This document shows positions 8,728 to 19,492 of a DNA stretch of 45,701 bases, piece by piece. A program made the position numbers and the translations under genes. The notes under the pieces were generated by a model. That model did not search any database, was not told where the DNA came from, and saw only the letters and a program-made list of their open reading frames with translations. Location of the stretch: the NCBI GenBank assembly GCA_004294855.1, contig SHOI01000003.1, positions 1,264-46,964 of the forward strand, in the 5' to 3' direction. The DNA comes from Sphaerochaeta sp. (GTDB taxonomy: Bacteria > Spirochaetota > Spirochaetia > Sphaerochaetales > Sphaerochaetaceae). The stretch's first letter is position 1; each line of letters opens with the position of its first letter.

Positions 8728-9603
8728 ATGAATACAAGCTCGATGTCCTATACACCGATTGACCTTCCTTCCCTTGCGAAGAAGGTCAATCCCAAGCTTG
8801 CAAAGGTCATCCCTCGCTGCATGTATAGAAAGCTGGAGAGACTTCTTCACGTCAAAGAGATCAACGAGTTCTTTGCAGCTCATCACGATGATGATGCCCG
8901 GACGTTTCTCGATGCGGTGGTCTCCCATCTCGATCTGCAGATCGTCATCGAAGGGCAGGGGATCGAAGCCCTGCACGCTCTTGAAGGGGAACGGGTAATC
9001 TTCGCTTCCAACCACCCTTATGGAGGACCGGAGGCGATGGCCTTGTTCTCCATCGTCCACCAGCTCTTTCCCGATGCGAAGCTGGTAGCTCAATCCTTCC
9101 TGAAGTTCATCAAGCCCATTGAAACAGCGTGCGTGTTCAACAAGAAAGAAGTGAAGACCCTGATGGAAGCGGCGAACAACCGCAGCAGCCTGATCTTCTA
9201 CCCTGCCGGGTACTGTTCGCGAATCCTTTCCAACGGAGAGGTCTTCGACTACAGCTGGCAACCTTCGTTCGTCCGAATCGCCCGAAAACAGCGGATGCCG
9301 ATTCTCATCATCTACACCGACGGCGAGCTGAGCAGGAAAGTCCATCGGTGGACCCGGTTTCGGAAGCTCCTCAGGATCAAGCTTTCAATCGAGACGATCT
9401 TCCTGGTCGATGAGATGTTCAAGCTGAAAGGCAAGACCCTCAGGATGGTCGTCGGATCTGCGATCACGCCCGAGATGATCGACGAAGCAAAGATGAGTGA
9501 TCGCCTCTTAGCCGACAAGCTACGCCAATATTGCTACGAGCTGCGCAAGGATCCCGAGCTCGTCTTTGATCCGAACATCGTTCCGACACTCCCTCAGCTT
9601 TAA
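8728..9603 (+). CDS. PlsC-like acyltransferase (lysophospholipid/hemolysin type)
   Basis: 291-residue glycerolipid acyltransferase-fold protein. The catalytic block is SNHPYGGPEA, an NH-x5-E variant of the usual NH-x4-D motif, and the substrate-binding block is FYPAGYCSR, matching the FPxG region. This variant resembles OlsB/hemolysin-type acyltransferases more than classic PlsC. No clear membrane helix; probably peripheral at the inner membrane. ATG 8728 is chosen over the track ATG at 8719 because the latter overlaps the -10 box TAGAAT. The acyl acceptor is unknown. Confidence 0.78.
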   Translation: MNTSSMSYTPIDLPSLAKKVNPKLAKVIPRCMYRKLERLLHVKEINEFFAAHHDDDARTFLDAVVSHLDLQIVIEGQGIEALHALEGERVIFASNHPYGGPEAMALFSIVHQLFPDAKLVAQSFLKFIKPIETACVFNKKEVKTLMEAANNRSSLIFYPAGYCSRILSNGEVFDYSWQPSFVRIARKQRMPILIIYTDGELSRKVHRWTRFRKLLRIKLSIETIFLVDEMFKLKGKTLRMVVGSAITPEMIDEAKMSDRLLADKLRQYCYELRKDPELVFDPNIVPTLPQL

Positions 9604-9612
9604 GAACAAATA

Positions 9613-9674
9613 CTATAGTTAGGGGTAATAACTAATAGGATCTTCGATATATTCAACCATATATCTCAGTTTTT
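9613..9674. terminator. AT-rich hairpins between convergent genes
   Basis: Two hairpins in the 122-bp AT-rich gap between the acyltransferase and radA: CTATAGTTA/TAACTAATAG with a single bulge (9613-9638) and GATATA/TATATC (9646-9665) followed by TCAGTTTTT. The second could end plus-strand transcription weakly. Nothing else is seen in this gap. Confidence 0.35.
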
Positions 9675-9725
9675 AATATGTTTATGTATAACCATTTACA
9701 ATTGTTAGGCTCACTAATTATTGTA

Positions 9726-11081
9726 TCAATGCATCTCTCGGACCGCATCGAGGGCATCCCGAATCGTTCGGGCTCCATATTGAGTCAAAGAAGATTGTTT
9801 GGATGCCTTACTAACTAAGGATCGGGTAAAGCCAAGCTCTTTGGCCGTCTTCTCCCGGCGCTGAATGAACCCGACCGGACGGATCTCCCCCGAGAGGCTC
9901 AGCTCGCCGAAACTCACCAAATCCTTTGGCAGACTCGTCCGGGTAAGCGCCGAATACAGGGCGAGAGCAAGAGCCAGTTCGACGGCGACCTCCCCCACCT
10001 TCATCCCTCCGCCGACATTCACGTAGATGTCCTGATCGCTGAGCCTAAGGCCGGCGTGCCGTTCCAGCACGGCGGCGATTCGGGTAACCCGGGCGCTGTC
10101 GATCCGGTCGGAGAAGATTCTGCTGAAGCCGCTTTTGGCGGGAACGGTAAGAGCTTGGACCTCCACCAGAAAGGAACGGGTTCCTTCCGCCACCGCAGTA
10201 TAGGCTACTCCCGGGGGCAGGGGCCCCTCCGCTCGGTCGGAGAGAAAGAAAGAAGCGGGATTCGCTACCGGATGAAGACCTTTTTCATCCATCGAGAACA
10301 GACCGATCTCATCGACGCTTCCAAAGCGGTTTTTCGCCGCCCGAATAAGGCGGATTCCGGAAGGCAGTTGATCGAAGTACAGAACCGTATCAACAAGGTG
10401 TTCAATGACCTTGGGTCCGGCAATCGTCCCTTCCTTGGTAACGTGGGCGACAAAGAATAAACTGATCCCCAATCGCTTCGCCAAGCTGACCAGCGCGTTG
10501 GAGCAGTGTCTGATCTGGTTCACCGATCCTGCCGGCGAAGGCAGCGTATCACTGCTGAGCGTTTGGAGGGAATCTATCACCACCAGTGAAGCTTTTGAAC
10601 TTGGCAGAACCTTTTCAAGGACTTCCAGCCTGGTATCACAGAAGATATTGATCTTGCTTAGGTGCAAGCCGAGGCGCTGGGCCCGCATTTTCACCTGCGA
10701 AGGTGATTCTTCTCCGCTCACGTAGAGCACCTTGGAGGTATTCCGGGCGCTTTGAAGAAGCTGGAGCATCAGCGTGGACTTCCCGATCCCCGGCTCGCCT
10801 CCGATGAGCACCGAGGAGCCTTTCATCACTCCTCCGCCAAGGACCCGGTCCAATTCGCTGATGCCGCTGGCATAGCGAAATTGAGGATCTACGACAACAT
10901 CCTCCAGCCTTACCGGCTCTTCATCCGTGCTGAGCGGCTTTGCTCCCTTCGAGGGAGCGACGATGAGTTCTTCTTCAAAACTGTTCCATGAGCCGCAATC
11001 GGGGCAGCGACCGAGCCACTTCGCTTCGGTCCTGCCGCAGGTTGAGCATACGAATTGCAGATCGCCGCTTCTTTTCGCCAT
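9726..11081 (-). CDS. radA: DNA repair/recombination ATPase RadA
   Basis: 451-residue RadA (Sms), a RecA-like helicase promoting branch migration during recombination. Visible features are the N-terminal zinc finger CSTCGRTEAKWLGRCPDCG, Walker A GGEPGIGKST, the RadA-specific KNRFG motif (AAKNRFGSVDEIG) and a C-terminal Lon-protease-like domain (GGGMKVGEVAVELALALAL, catalytically inactive in this family). Length is standard. It is the last gene of parA-parB-ppi-radA, 12 bp after the immunophilin stop. The placement next to ParABS and oriC fits a chromosome-maintenance operon. Confidence 0.97.
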   Translation of the reverse strand: MAKRSGDLQFVCSTCGRTEAKWLGRCPDCGSWNSFEEELIVAPSKGAKPLSTDEEPVRLEDVVVDPQFRYASGISELDRVLGGGVMKGSSVLIGGEPGIGKSTLMLQLLQSARNTSKVLYVSGEESPSQVKMRAQRLGLHLSKINIFCDTRLEVLEKVLPSSKASLVVIDSLQTLSSDTLPSPAGSVNQIRHCSNALVSLAKRLGISLFFVAHVTKEGTIAGPKVIEHLVDTVLYFDQLPSGIRLIRAAKNRFGSVDEIGLFSMDEKGLHPVANPASFFLSDRAEGPLPPGVAYTAVAEGTRSFLVEVQALTVPAKSGFSRIFSDRIDSARVTRIAAVLERHAGLRLSDQDIYVNVGGGMKVGEVAVELALALALYSALTRTSLPKDLVSFGELSLSGEIRPVGFIQRREKTAKELGFTRSLVSKASKQSSLTQYGARTIRDALDAVREMH

Positions 11082-11093
11082 ATCAAACCGCCT

Positions 11094-12035
11094 TCAGAAG
11101 GAAAGAAGGTGAACCTCGAAGATCAGGTAGGAGTTCGGAGGAATGATTCCCGGATATCCCATCTCGCCGTAGCCAAGCTCCGGAGGGATGATGAGAGTCC
11201 GTTCTTCACCTGCGCTCATCGTCACAAGCGCCTCGTTCCATCCCTCGATCACTTCTCCTACCCGAAACTCCGTCGGCTCGCCGCGTTGAATCGACGAGTC
11301 AAAGATTCGGCCGTCGAGCAGGGAGCCTTGGTAATGGACCTTCACTCGGGTTCCCATCTTCGGAAAACGCTCCCCATCCCCCTTCTTTTTTACTACATAC
11401 CTAAGGCCGGTCTTCGTACGAATCGCTTCAGGATATCGATTCTTCAGTTCCGCCTCCACGTTCGCCCGTGCTTCTTCGAGAGCTTTTTTTCGCTTGTTTT
11501 CCGATTCAACTATATATGATGTAAATATTTGCTTCGTAACCTTAAAGGCTTCGGCATCACTGCCGACTCGAAGAATTTCAACCTTTTTGATCGTATCGCC
11601 TTGAGCAATTGAATCGACGACCTTCTGACCTTCAACGACGTGCCCGAAGACCGAATGTCTGTTGTCAAGCCAAGGGGTTTCTACATGAGTGATGAAGAAT
11701 TGGCTTCCATTCGTTCCGGGGCCGCTGTTCGCCATTGAAAGAATTCCCGCTCGATCGTGCTTCAGGGAAGGATCGAATTCATCACCGAACTTGTACCCCG
11801 GTCCACCGGTTCCCGTTCCCAGAGGGCATCCGCCCTGAATCATGAAGTTCGCGATCACCCGGTGAAACTTCAACCCATCATAGAAGGGTTTATCCTTATT
11901 CAAACTTCCCTCGGCAAGACCGACGAAGTTTGCAACGGTCATCGGTGTTTTCTTATATTCAAGGGCGAGCAGTATATCCCCCTTGCTCGTATGCATAACG
12001 GCATAGAGGCCGTCTTTCAGAGTTTTCGTATCCAT
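11094..12035 (-). CDS. Cyclophilin-FKBP fusion peptidyl-prolyl isomerase
   Basis: 313-residue dual immunophilin. Residues of roughly 10-150 are a cyclophilin domain ([32 protein letters not shown]). A charged helical linker follows (roughly 155-200). The C-terminal hundred residues or so are an FKBP domain ([39 protein letters not shown]). Both active-site regions look intact. No signal peptide, so cytoplasmic. Fusions of this order are known from Treponema denticola and a few others. The start is ATG 12035 with AGGAAGGA in front; the track ATG at 12050 overlaps the parB stop. It sits in the parAB-radA operon. Confidence 0.93.
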   Translation of the reverse strand: MDTKTLKDGLYAVMHTSKGDILLALEYKKTPMTVANFVGLAEGSLNKDKPFYDGLKFHRVIANFMIQGGCPLGTGTGGPGYKFGDEFDPSLKHDRAGILSMANSGPGTNGSQFFITHVETPWLDNRHSVFGHVVEGQKVVDSIAQGDTIKKVEILRVGSDAEAFKVTKQIFTSYIVESENKRKKALEEARANVEAELKNRYPEAIRTKTGLRYVVKKKGDGERFPKMGTRVKVHYQGSLLDGRIFDSSIQRGEPTEFRVGEVIEGWNEALVTMSAGEERTLIIPPELGYGEMGYPGIIPPNSYLIFEVHLLSF

Positions 12036-12046
12036 GAATTCCTTCC

Positions 12047-12976
12047 TCAAAATAAATGCTCATTGGGAACAAGGATCTGATATATTCGTTCCAGCTCTTC
12101 CGTGCTGGAAAAGGGGATTTCAATCCTGCCTTTCTTGATCGTACCCTTGATTTCGACTTGGGTGCCGAACGCCATCAAAAAGCTTTCCTCGGCGGCCAGG
12201 ATCTCCAGACTCTTTTCCGCTTCTTTCTTGGATCGCTTTTTCTTTTGATGCGCCACTCGCCTGCCCTGGTTGAACTGAGTGGCCATCTCCTCGGTTGCCC
12301 GAACAGATAAATCTCTTTCAAGTAATGTTTTATACAGAATTTCCCGATCGGCCGGGTTTACAACCGAGAGAATCGCCCTGGCATGTCCGGCAGTGAACTT
12401 GCCCTTAAGAAGCTCATCCTGCATCACGGGGTTGAGCTGAAGCAGTCGGATGCTGTTGCTGATCGTCGATCGATTCTTCCCCAGTCGTCGGGCAAGCTCT
12501 TCCTGAGTGATTCCTGCTTCCTGGATCAGGTAGGCGTACGCCTGCGCTTCCTCGATCGGATTGAGGGATTCCCGTTGAATATTCTCGATCAGGGAGATTT
12601 CAAGGCGCTGCATCTGTGTTACGTCTTTCACCAGTACGGGAATAGTTTTCAAACCCGCCATCTTGGATGCCCGGTATCGTCGTTCCCCGGCTACAATCGA
12701 ATACCGGTTCGGACCGATCTCTTCGACCAGGATCGGCTGCAAGACCCCTTCACGTTTTATCGACTGGGCAAGTTCCTCCAACGTTGCGTTGTCAAACTCT
12801 TTCCGAGGCTGGTTTGGGTTGGGCCGAACCGCATCAAGCTCCACTTCCAAAACCCGGTCTCCCTTCTCTTCCTTTTTGGCTGAGCTCAAGGCGTTGTCCA
12901 GTACTGAATCATAGGAGAAATCCTGCATCAATGAACCGATGCCTTTGCCTAATCCAATCTTTCGTTTACTTTCCAC
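12047..12976 (-). CDS. parB: Chromosome-partitioning protein ParB
   Basis: 309-residue ParB/Spo0J, the CTP-dependent clamp that loads at parS and drives origin segregation. The N-terminal [13 protein letters not shown] is the ParA-stimulating peptide typical of ParB. The ParB/Srx domain has NPNQPRKEF and the CTP-pocket GERRYRAS. A helix-turn-helix follows ([24 protein letters not shown] cut across two helices), then a C-terminal dimerisation domain. The start is GTG 12976, eight bases after GGAGGT; the track start at 13057 runs 27 residues into parA. It overlaps the parA stop by 11 bp, indicating coupling. Two parS sites lie 1.1-1.4 kb away. Confidence 0.96.
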   Translation of the reverse strand: MESKRKIGLGKGIGSLMQDFSYDSVLDNALSSAKKEEKGDRVLEVELDAVRPNPNQPRKEFDNATLEELAQSIKREGVLQPILVEEIGPNRYSIVAGERRYRASKMAGLKTIPVLVKDVTQMQRLEISLIENIQRESLNPIEEAQAYAYLIQEAGITQEELARRLGKNRSTISNSIRLLQLNPVMQDELLKGKFTAGHARAILSVVNPADREILYKTLLERDLSVRATEEMATQFNQGRRVAHQKKKRSKKEAEKSLEILAAEESFLMAFGTQVEIKGTIKKGRIEIPFSSTEELERIYQILVPNEHLF

Positions 12977-13727
12977 GTTTAATGACCTCCTTCGCCAAAG
13001 CTCGATACGCCTTCGCTCCGTTGCAGGAGCCGTCATACTGATTAATCGGTAAACCATGGCTGGGGGCCTCGGCCAGGCGGATATTCCGAGGAATCATCGT
13101 ATCAAACACCAGATCATCAAAATAGGAGACAATATCGTCGACGACATCCCGTGAGAGACGGGTTCGCTTGCTGTACATCGTAAAGAGAATTCCCAGTACT
13201 TCCAGCTCCGGATTCAATGATTTTTTAATATTCCCGATCGTATGCATCAAAAGCGTCAACCCTTCCATCGCAAAGTACTCACTTTGCATAGGAATGATGA
13301 TCTCATTTGCCCACACCATCGCATTGATCGTCACCAGGCCCAATGATGGGGGACAATCGATGATGATGTATTCCCAATTGCCTTCAAGGGGTGAAAAAGC
13401 ATCCCTAATGAAATATTCCCGCCGATCCTGATTCACCAGCTCAATCGCAAGCCCGGCCATATGGATATTGCTCCCGATCGCAAAAAGGTTTCTTACGGCG
13501 GTCTGCTGGATCACTTCGTTCAATGCGGCGCTCCCGGCAAGCACTTCATACACTCCGGGTTTTCGAGCGTCCAAACCGACACCGCTGGTCAGGTTTCCTT
13601 GAGAATCGATATCAATCAATAAGGTTCTCTTTCCCATTTCTGCCAAAGAGGCGCCGAGGTTGATCGCCGAAGTCGTTTTCCCGACTCCTCCTTTTTGATT
13701 CAAAAACAAGATGATCTTTGTCTTCAT
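12966..13727 (-). CDS. parA: Chromosome-partitioning ATPase ParA (Soj)
   Basis: 253-residue ParA with the deviant Walker A KGGVGKTTS near the N-terminus, DIDSQGNLT (switch I) and IIIDCPPSLG (Walker B). It forms the nucleoid-bound gradient that moves ParB-parS. The track start at 13841 adds 38 residues of non-ParA sequence; the true ATG is 13727 (MKTKIILFLNQKGG). No Shine-Dalgarno is present and a TATAGT -10 box lies seven bases upstream, so the mRNA is probably leaderless. First gene of parA-parB-ppi-radA. Confidence 0.96.
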   Translation of the reverse strand: MKTKIILFLNQKGGVGKTTSAINLGASLAEMGKRTLLIDIDSQGNLTSGVGLDARKPGVYEVLAGSAALNEVIQQTAVRNLFAIGSNIHMAGLAIELVNQDRREYFIRDAFSPLEGNWEYIIIDCPPSLGLVTINAMVWANEIIIPMQSEYFAMEGLTLLMHTIGNIKKSLNPELEVLGILFTMYSKRTRLSRDVVDDIVSYFDDLVFDTMIPRNIRLAEAPSHGLPINQYDGSCNGAKAYRALAKEVIKRGK

Positions 13728-13734
13728 GATTGAT

Positions 13735-13763
13735 ACTATACTCAAATGTCTCCAATCTGTCAC
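13735..13763 (-). promoter_or_regulatory. Leaderless promoter of the parAB operon
   Basis: Minus strand: GTGACA (13758-13763), 17-bp spacer, TATAGT (13735-13740), seven bases to the parA ATG. The -35 abuts the divergent NifU-gene -35. Confidence 0.65.
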
Positions 13764-13767
13764 CGCC

Positions 13768-13796
13768 TTGACCGTTATCTTTGAACACGGTATCTT
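13768..13796 (+). promoter_or_regulatory. Promoter of the NifU-domain gene
   Basis: TTGACC (13768-13773), 17-bp spacer, TATCTT (13791-13796), then a short leader holding AGGAGG before ATG 13822. Divergent from the parA promoter. Confidence 0.55.
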
Positions 13797-13821
13797 TCTC
13801 TTACCCGATAGGAGGTGTTCC

Positions 13822-14046
13822 ATGTTGGAAGATAAGGTCAAACAAGCAATTCAGGATATTCGTCCCGCTTTGCAGAATGACGGTGGAGATATTGAGTTCG
13901 TCAGCCTGGCAGGCAAGGAGGTCACAGTTCGCCTCGTCGGAGCATGCGCCGGCTGTCCAATGTCACAAATGACTCTTAAGGGAGGAGTGGAGCGCTATTT
14001 GCGCAACTTCGTCGATCCCCAACTTACGGTTGTCAATGAACGGTAG
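13822..14046 (+). CDS. NifU C-terminal-domain Fe-S scaffold protein
   Basis: 74-residue stand-alone NifU C-terminal (Nfu-like) domain, an Fe-S cluster carrier. The cluster-binding motif is GACAGCPMSQMTLK (CxxC), preceded by the family NDGGDIEFV. The track ORF begins at 13711, but ATG 13822 has AGGAGGTGTTCC directly upstream and starts the domain cleanly. It lies alone between parA (divergent) and the non-coding parS region. It may mature Fe-S enzymes such as the NrdG activase further along, but that link is inference. Confidence 0.92.
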   Translation: MLEDKVKQAIQDIRPALQNDGGDIEFVSLAGKEVTVRLVGACAGCPMSQMTLKGGVERYLRNFVDPQLTVVNER

Positions 14047-14076
14047 TCCTTATCTGTTCATGTTCTTTGCGAAGAA

Positions 14077-14092
14077 CGTTTCACGTGAAACA
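14077..14092. promoter_or_regulatory. parS site 1
   Basis: GTTTCACGTGAAAC palindrome (core 14078-14091), matching the near-universal bacterial parS TGTTTCACGTGAAACA at all but the first base. It lies 350 bp upstream of parA, where ParB would nucleate. Confidence 0.93.
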
Positions 14093-14219
14093 TTCCTTAT
14101 CCTATAAACACGTTCATTAAAAAATATCCCTATATTCCTACACATAGCGATTTCCATTGTCTTCAACCACATTCCTCCTTTTCTCCTATTTAATCGTTTG
14201 TCTTTTTAAAACAATTATG

Positions 14220-14248
14220 TTGTACACTATTTAGTTTCGTGATATAGT
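14220..14248 (+). promoter_or_regulatory. Promoter of candidate ncRNA
   Basis: TTGTAC (14220-14225), exact 17-bp spacer, TATAGT (14243-14248). No protein gene follows within 450 bp on this strand, and a strong terminator lies about 210 bp downstream. Confidence 0.6.
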
Positions 14249-14402
14249 GGTTCTGTAACGAACGGAAGGGTAGGCGGGGAGATTGGTCCATCCATCATTT
14301 TCGAATAATGTTCAAATTCGGTAACGTTTATCCTGTTTGTTTGTTTTAGGTATAGAGAGGATCTTCACTGGGGTGTAGTGAAGTCGAAATGAAGAAGGGG
14401 TG

Positions 14403-14418
14403 CGTTTCACGTGAAACA
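14403..14418. promoter_or_regulatory. parS site 2
   Basis: Second copy of the same GTTTCACGTGAAAC palindrome (core 14404-14417), 326 bp from the first. It falls inside the candidate small-RNA unit at 14255-14481. Confidence 0.93.
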
Positions 14419-14455
14419 TTTATTGGGATCAGTGCGAACTTATAGCATCCATATG

Positions 14456-14481
14456 TCTCTTGAGCAATTCAAGAGATTTTT
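14456..14481 (+). terminator. Strong intrinsic terminator
   Basis: Perfect 8-bp stem TCTCTTGA/TCAAGAGA, loop GCAAT, followed by TTTTTCT. It is oriented for plus-strand transcription from the 14243 promoter or from the NifU-domain gene. Confidence 0.75.
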
Positions 14482-14670
14482 CTGTATGGTTTTGCCCGGT
14501 TTATTTCAAAAACATTCTGAACACTCCAAAACCTGCATTTAAAAGCGTAGTTTAAAGGTTTTCAACCCGGTTTCTATAAACAGAAACAGAATCGTGTGAG
14601 CAATCCGCCCATTTGTTGTATGCATATATCGCTATAAGCTATATTCTCTTTTCATCCCGATAGTTCCTAT

Positions 14671-14703
14671 AAAAAACCGCGCCGACTTGATTGACGACGC
14701 GGT
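14671..14703 (-). terminator. Intrinsic terminator of gyrBA
   Basis: Minus strand: ACCGCG ... CGCGGT stem enclosing a 16-base loop, followed by a run of six T. It lies 32 bp after the gyrA stop. Confidence 0.75.
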
Positions 14704-14734
14704 AATAGTATGGTTTGAAGAGACTGATCAGAAC

Positions 14735-17248
14735 TTAGGCTTCGTCATCATCCTCGACATCGATATCACTGTCAGCCTGATCGCCTTCCTCGTCGGGGGT
14801 TTCCACTTCAGCTTCATCATCGCGATCGGTTGAGGCGATCGCAACGATCGAGTCATCATCCCACTTCATCCGGACGACCCGGACGCCGCCGGCGTTTCTG
14901 CCTTGAATCGAGATTGTATCGACATGGATTCTCAGTGTTTGGCCCAAAAGCGTAACACAGACGACATCTTCCGTTTCGCTGACGCCTAGCACTCCGATGA
15001 TCTCGTCGTCCTTTCTCAGCCGAAGAATCCGTTGACCTTGGGTTCCCCGGTTATGCGGGATGAACGCATCAAACTCAACCCGTTTTCCCTGTCCGTTGGC
15101 GGTGATCACGAGGATATGTTTCCCTTCTTCGACTTTCACCATTCCGGCAAGCTGGTCATCATCCACCAAGCGGATGCCGCGCACTCCTCGGGTCGCTCTT
15201 CCCATCGCTCGGACCTGATCGCTTTGGAAACGAAGAGCCCGGGCGCCTTTGGTAACGAACATCACCTCATCGCCATCTTCCACCAGCTCGCAGGAGAGCA
15301 GTTCATCACCCTCATCCAAGACAATCGCCCAAATGCCTCGCGATCGAGCATTGACGAAGTTATGAAGGGATACCTTCTTCGTTACTCCATACAGGGTGGC
15401 CATCATCAGGTACTGCTCATCGGTGAACTCCTTGAAGCAGATGATCGAAGTTACCTTCTCTTCCGTTTCAATTTGAATGAAGTTCTTGATCGAAACGCCT
15501 TTGGCATATTTTCCAGCCTCGGGAATATCAAAGACCTTGGTGTAATACGCCTTGCCCATGTTGGTTACAAACATGACGTAATCGTGGGTTGAGGCGACAA
15601 ACATGTGGTCGATGAAGTCGCCGTCTTGAAGCTTCGCGCTGCGAACGCCCATTCCGGCCCGTCCGCGTGCCTCATACTCCTCGGTGGGCACCCGCTTGGC
15701 GAAGCCCTTGTTGGAGATCAGGACGACGACGTCCTCTTCTTTGATGAAGTCGGCCATCGTCGCTTGGCCGAGCTCCTCGACGGTGATCTCGGTTCTTCTC
15801 TTGTCCCTCGGTGCAAGATTTTGAGGCAGCGCATTGATCTCCGCCTGAACAACACCCATCAGCTTTCCTTCATCGGACAGCAGCTCGTTGTAGTAGGCGA
15901 TCTTCGCCTCCAGATCTTCAAGCTCTTCAAGAATCTTGGAAGATTCAAGGTGGCTGAGCCGGCCGAGGCGCATGTCGATGATCGCCTGGGCTTGAATCTC
16001 ATCAAGGGCGAAGGCGGCGATCAGCCGCTGGCTCGCGATGTTGTTGTCAGGCGAATCTTTGATGATTTGAATCACTTCATCGATATGTTCAAGACCGATC
16101 TTAAGCCCGCGGAGGATATGGGCGCGCTCCTGAGCTTTGCGAAGGTCGTAGGTCGTCCGCCTCGTTACGACATCTTTGCGATGCTTCACATAGTAGTGGA
16201 GCATATCCTTCAATCCAAGAAGTTGGGGCCTTCCATCGACCAAGGCGAGATTGTTGACGTTGAAGTTCGATTGCAGAGCGGTCCGCTGGAAGAGCTGGTT
16301 CAAGACGACCATCACTTCAGCGCCCATCTTCAGTTCGATGACGATCCGGATCCCGTTGCGGTCGGATTCATCCCGAATCGTGCTGATCATGGGAATCGAG
16401 CCGTCTTTCCGAAGATCGTCGATCTTCTTCACCAGATCCGCTTTGTTCACCTGATAGGGGATTTCCGTGAAGACAATGACATCGCCTCCGCGGGCGGACT
16501 CTTCGATCTCGTACTTCCCTCGGGTGATGATTCGTCCTCGACCCGTTGAAAACGCGTCCACGATCCCCCTCATCCCGCAAATCACCCCTCCCGACGGAAA
16601 GTCCGGCCCCTTGATGTGCTCCATGAGCTCCATCAACGTTATCTCGGGATCTTCAATCAACGCATTGGCGGCGGCACAGATCTCCTGAAGGTTGTGCGGA
16701 GCCATGTTCGTCGCCATGCCGACTGCGATTCCGCTCGACCCGTTGGCCAGAAGGAAGGGAAACGCGCCGGGAAGAACGGAGGGCTCGGTCAGCGAATCAT
16801 CATAGTTCGGCTTGAAGTCGACGGTTTCTTTTTGGATGTCGCTGAGCATTTCTTCACCGATGCGGCTCATCTTCGCTTCGGTATACCGCATCGCCGCCGC
16901 AGGGTCGCCGTCGATCGATCCGAAGTTGCCTTGCGGATTCACTACCGGATATCGAAGCGAGAAATCCTGGGCGAGCCGGACCAGAGCGTCATACACGGAA
17001 GCATCACCGTGGGGGTGATACTTACCGAGAACGTCTCCGACGATGCGGGCGCTTTTCTTATAGGAGGAGTTGGCCCTGAGGCCCATCTCATACATATCAT
17101 AGAGAATGCGCCGATGAACCGGCTTCAGTCCATCGCGCACATCGGGCAGGGCCCGACTGACGATCACGCTCATCGCGTAGTTGAGATAGCTCGTGCGCAT
17201 CTCGCTTGCGACATCTACTTTAATCGTCCTGTTTTCCATCGTATCCAC
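14735..17248 (-). CDS. gyrA: DNA gyrase subunit A
   Basis: 837-residue gyrase A, the DNA-cleaving subunit. Catalytic Tyr is Y122 ([15 protein letters not shown]), and the numbering coincides with E. coli. The quinolone-determining region reads [13 protein letters not shown], giving Ala at position 83 instead of the usual Ser. Six beta-pinwheel blades follow, and the tail is strongly acidic. The GyrA box in [12 protein letters not shown] is degenerate compared with QRRGGKG. The start is GTG 17248 with AAGGA seven bases upstream; an ATG three codons in is the alternative. It follows gyrB by 14 bp. Confidence 0.97.
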   Translation of the reverse strand: MDTMENRTIKVDVASEMRTSYLNYAMSVIVSRALPDVRDGLKPVHRRILYDMYEMGLRANSSYKKSARIVGDVLGKYHPHGDASVYDALVRLAQDFSLRYPVVNPQGNFGSIDGDPAAAMRYTEAKMSRIGEEMLSDIQKETVDFKPNYDDSLTEPSVLPGAFPFLLANGSSGIAVGMATNMAPHNLQEICAAANALIEDPEITLMELMEHIKGPDFPSGGVICGMRGIVDAFSTGRGRIITRGKYEIEESARGGDVIVFTEIPYQVNKADLVKKIDDLRKDGSIPMISTIRDESDRNGIRIVIELKMGAEVMVVLNQLFQRTALQSNFNVNNLALVDGRPQLLGLKDMLHYYVKHRKDVVTRRTTYDLRKAQERAHILRGLKIGLEHIDEVIQIIKDSPDNNIASQRLIAAFALDEIQAQAIIDMRLGRLSHLESSKILEELEDLEAKIAYYNELLSDEGKLMGVVQAEINALPQNLAPRDKRRTEITVEELGQATMADFIKEEDVVVLISNKGFAKRVPTEEYEARGRAGMGVRSAKLQDGDFIDHMFVASTHDYVMFVTNMGKAYYTKVFDIPEAGKYAKGVSIKNFIQIETEEKVTSIICFKEFTDEQYLMMATLYGVTKKVSLHNFVNARSRGIWAIVLDEGDELLSCELVEDGDEVMFVTKGARALRFQSDQVRAMGRATRGVRGIRLVDDDQLAGMVKVEEGKHILVITANGQGKRVEFDAFIPHNRGTQGQRILRLRKDDEIIGVLGVSETEDVVCVTLLGQTLRIHVDTISIQGRNAGGVRVVRMKWDDDSIVAIASTDRDDEAEVETPDEEGDQADSDIDVEDDDEA

Positions 17249-17262
17249 AATTCTATCCTTGT

Positions 17263-19323
<2,061 letters not shown>

Positions 19324-19343
19324 CTATAAATTCCATTCGATAA

Positions 19344-19372
19344 ATTGTATCAGAAATGGCAAAGTGTTGCAA
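19344..19372 (-). promoter_or_regulatory. Promoter of gyrBA
   Basis: Minus strand: TTGCAA (19367-19372), 17-bp spacer, TACAAT (19344-19349), leaving a leader of about 45 nt that ends in a Shine-Dalgarno. The gyrB-dnaA gap of 199 bp holds this and the dnaA promoter; I see no DnaA box in it. Confidence 0.65.
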
Positions 19373-19456
19373 GCGGACCCCGCAGTTTTTCACAAAATAT
19401 ATATACTTTCAAGATAATGATTTATGCTCACATGAAACTGCTCATATGGAGAATGC

Positions 19457-19485
19457 TTGCACCGTCGTTCACTCAACGGTAGAAT
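19457..19485 (+). promoter_or_regulatory. Leaderless promoter of dnaA
   Basis: TTGCAC (19457-19462), 17-bp spacer, TAGAAT (19480-19485), seven bases to ATG 19493. The spacer is framed by ACCGT/ACGGT. The GGTGG before the ATG is too close to act as a normal ribosome site. Confidence 0.65.
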
Positions 19486-19492
19486 AGGTGGT

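Larger units (their letters stand above)
14255..14481 (+). ncRNA. Candidate small RNA of about 227 nt
   Basis: A unit bounded by a sigma-70-type promoter and an intrinsic terminator, with no convincing ORF. Internal structure includes a perfect CTTCACT/AGTGAAG hairpin (14363-14383) and a CATT/AATG hairpin near 14300. It spans parS site 2. I could not match it to tmRNA, RNase P RNA, SRP RNA or a clear 6S fold, though 6S-like size makes that worth testing. An 18-codon ORF at 14389-14445 lacks a ribosome site. The unit could instead be a spurious promoter and terminator pair in an AT-rich spacer. Confidence 0.4.
14047..14734. other. Non-coding parS region between nifU-like gene and gyrA
   Basis: About 690 bp without a protein gene. 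It holds two parS sites, the candidate ncRNA with its promoter and terminator, and the gyrA terminator at its right end. The segments 14100-14215 and 14482-14670 are AT-rich; apart from a small GTTTCT/AGAAAC hairpin near 14575 I see nothing there. Confidence 0.8.

Noticed and set aside
7792-9345. Long minus-strand ORF of 517 aa
   Set aside because: Antisense to the M20 peptidase and acyltransferase genes, both with clear family motifs; the translation has low-complexity His/Arg/Asp content typical of a shadow frame.
14389-14445. 18-codon ORF (MKKGCVSRE...) spanning parS site 2
   Set aside because: No Shine-Dalgarno or nearby -10 box and its middle is dictated by the parS palindrome; kept only as a remark on the candidate ncRNA.
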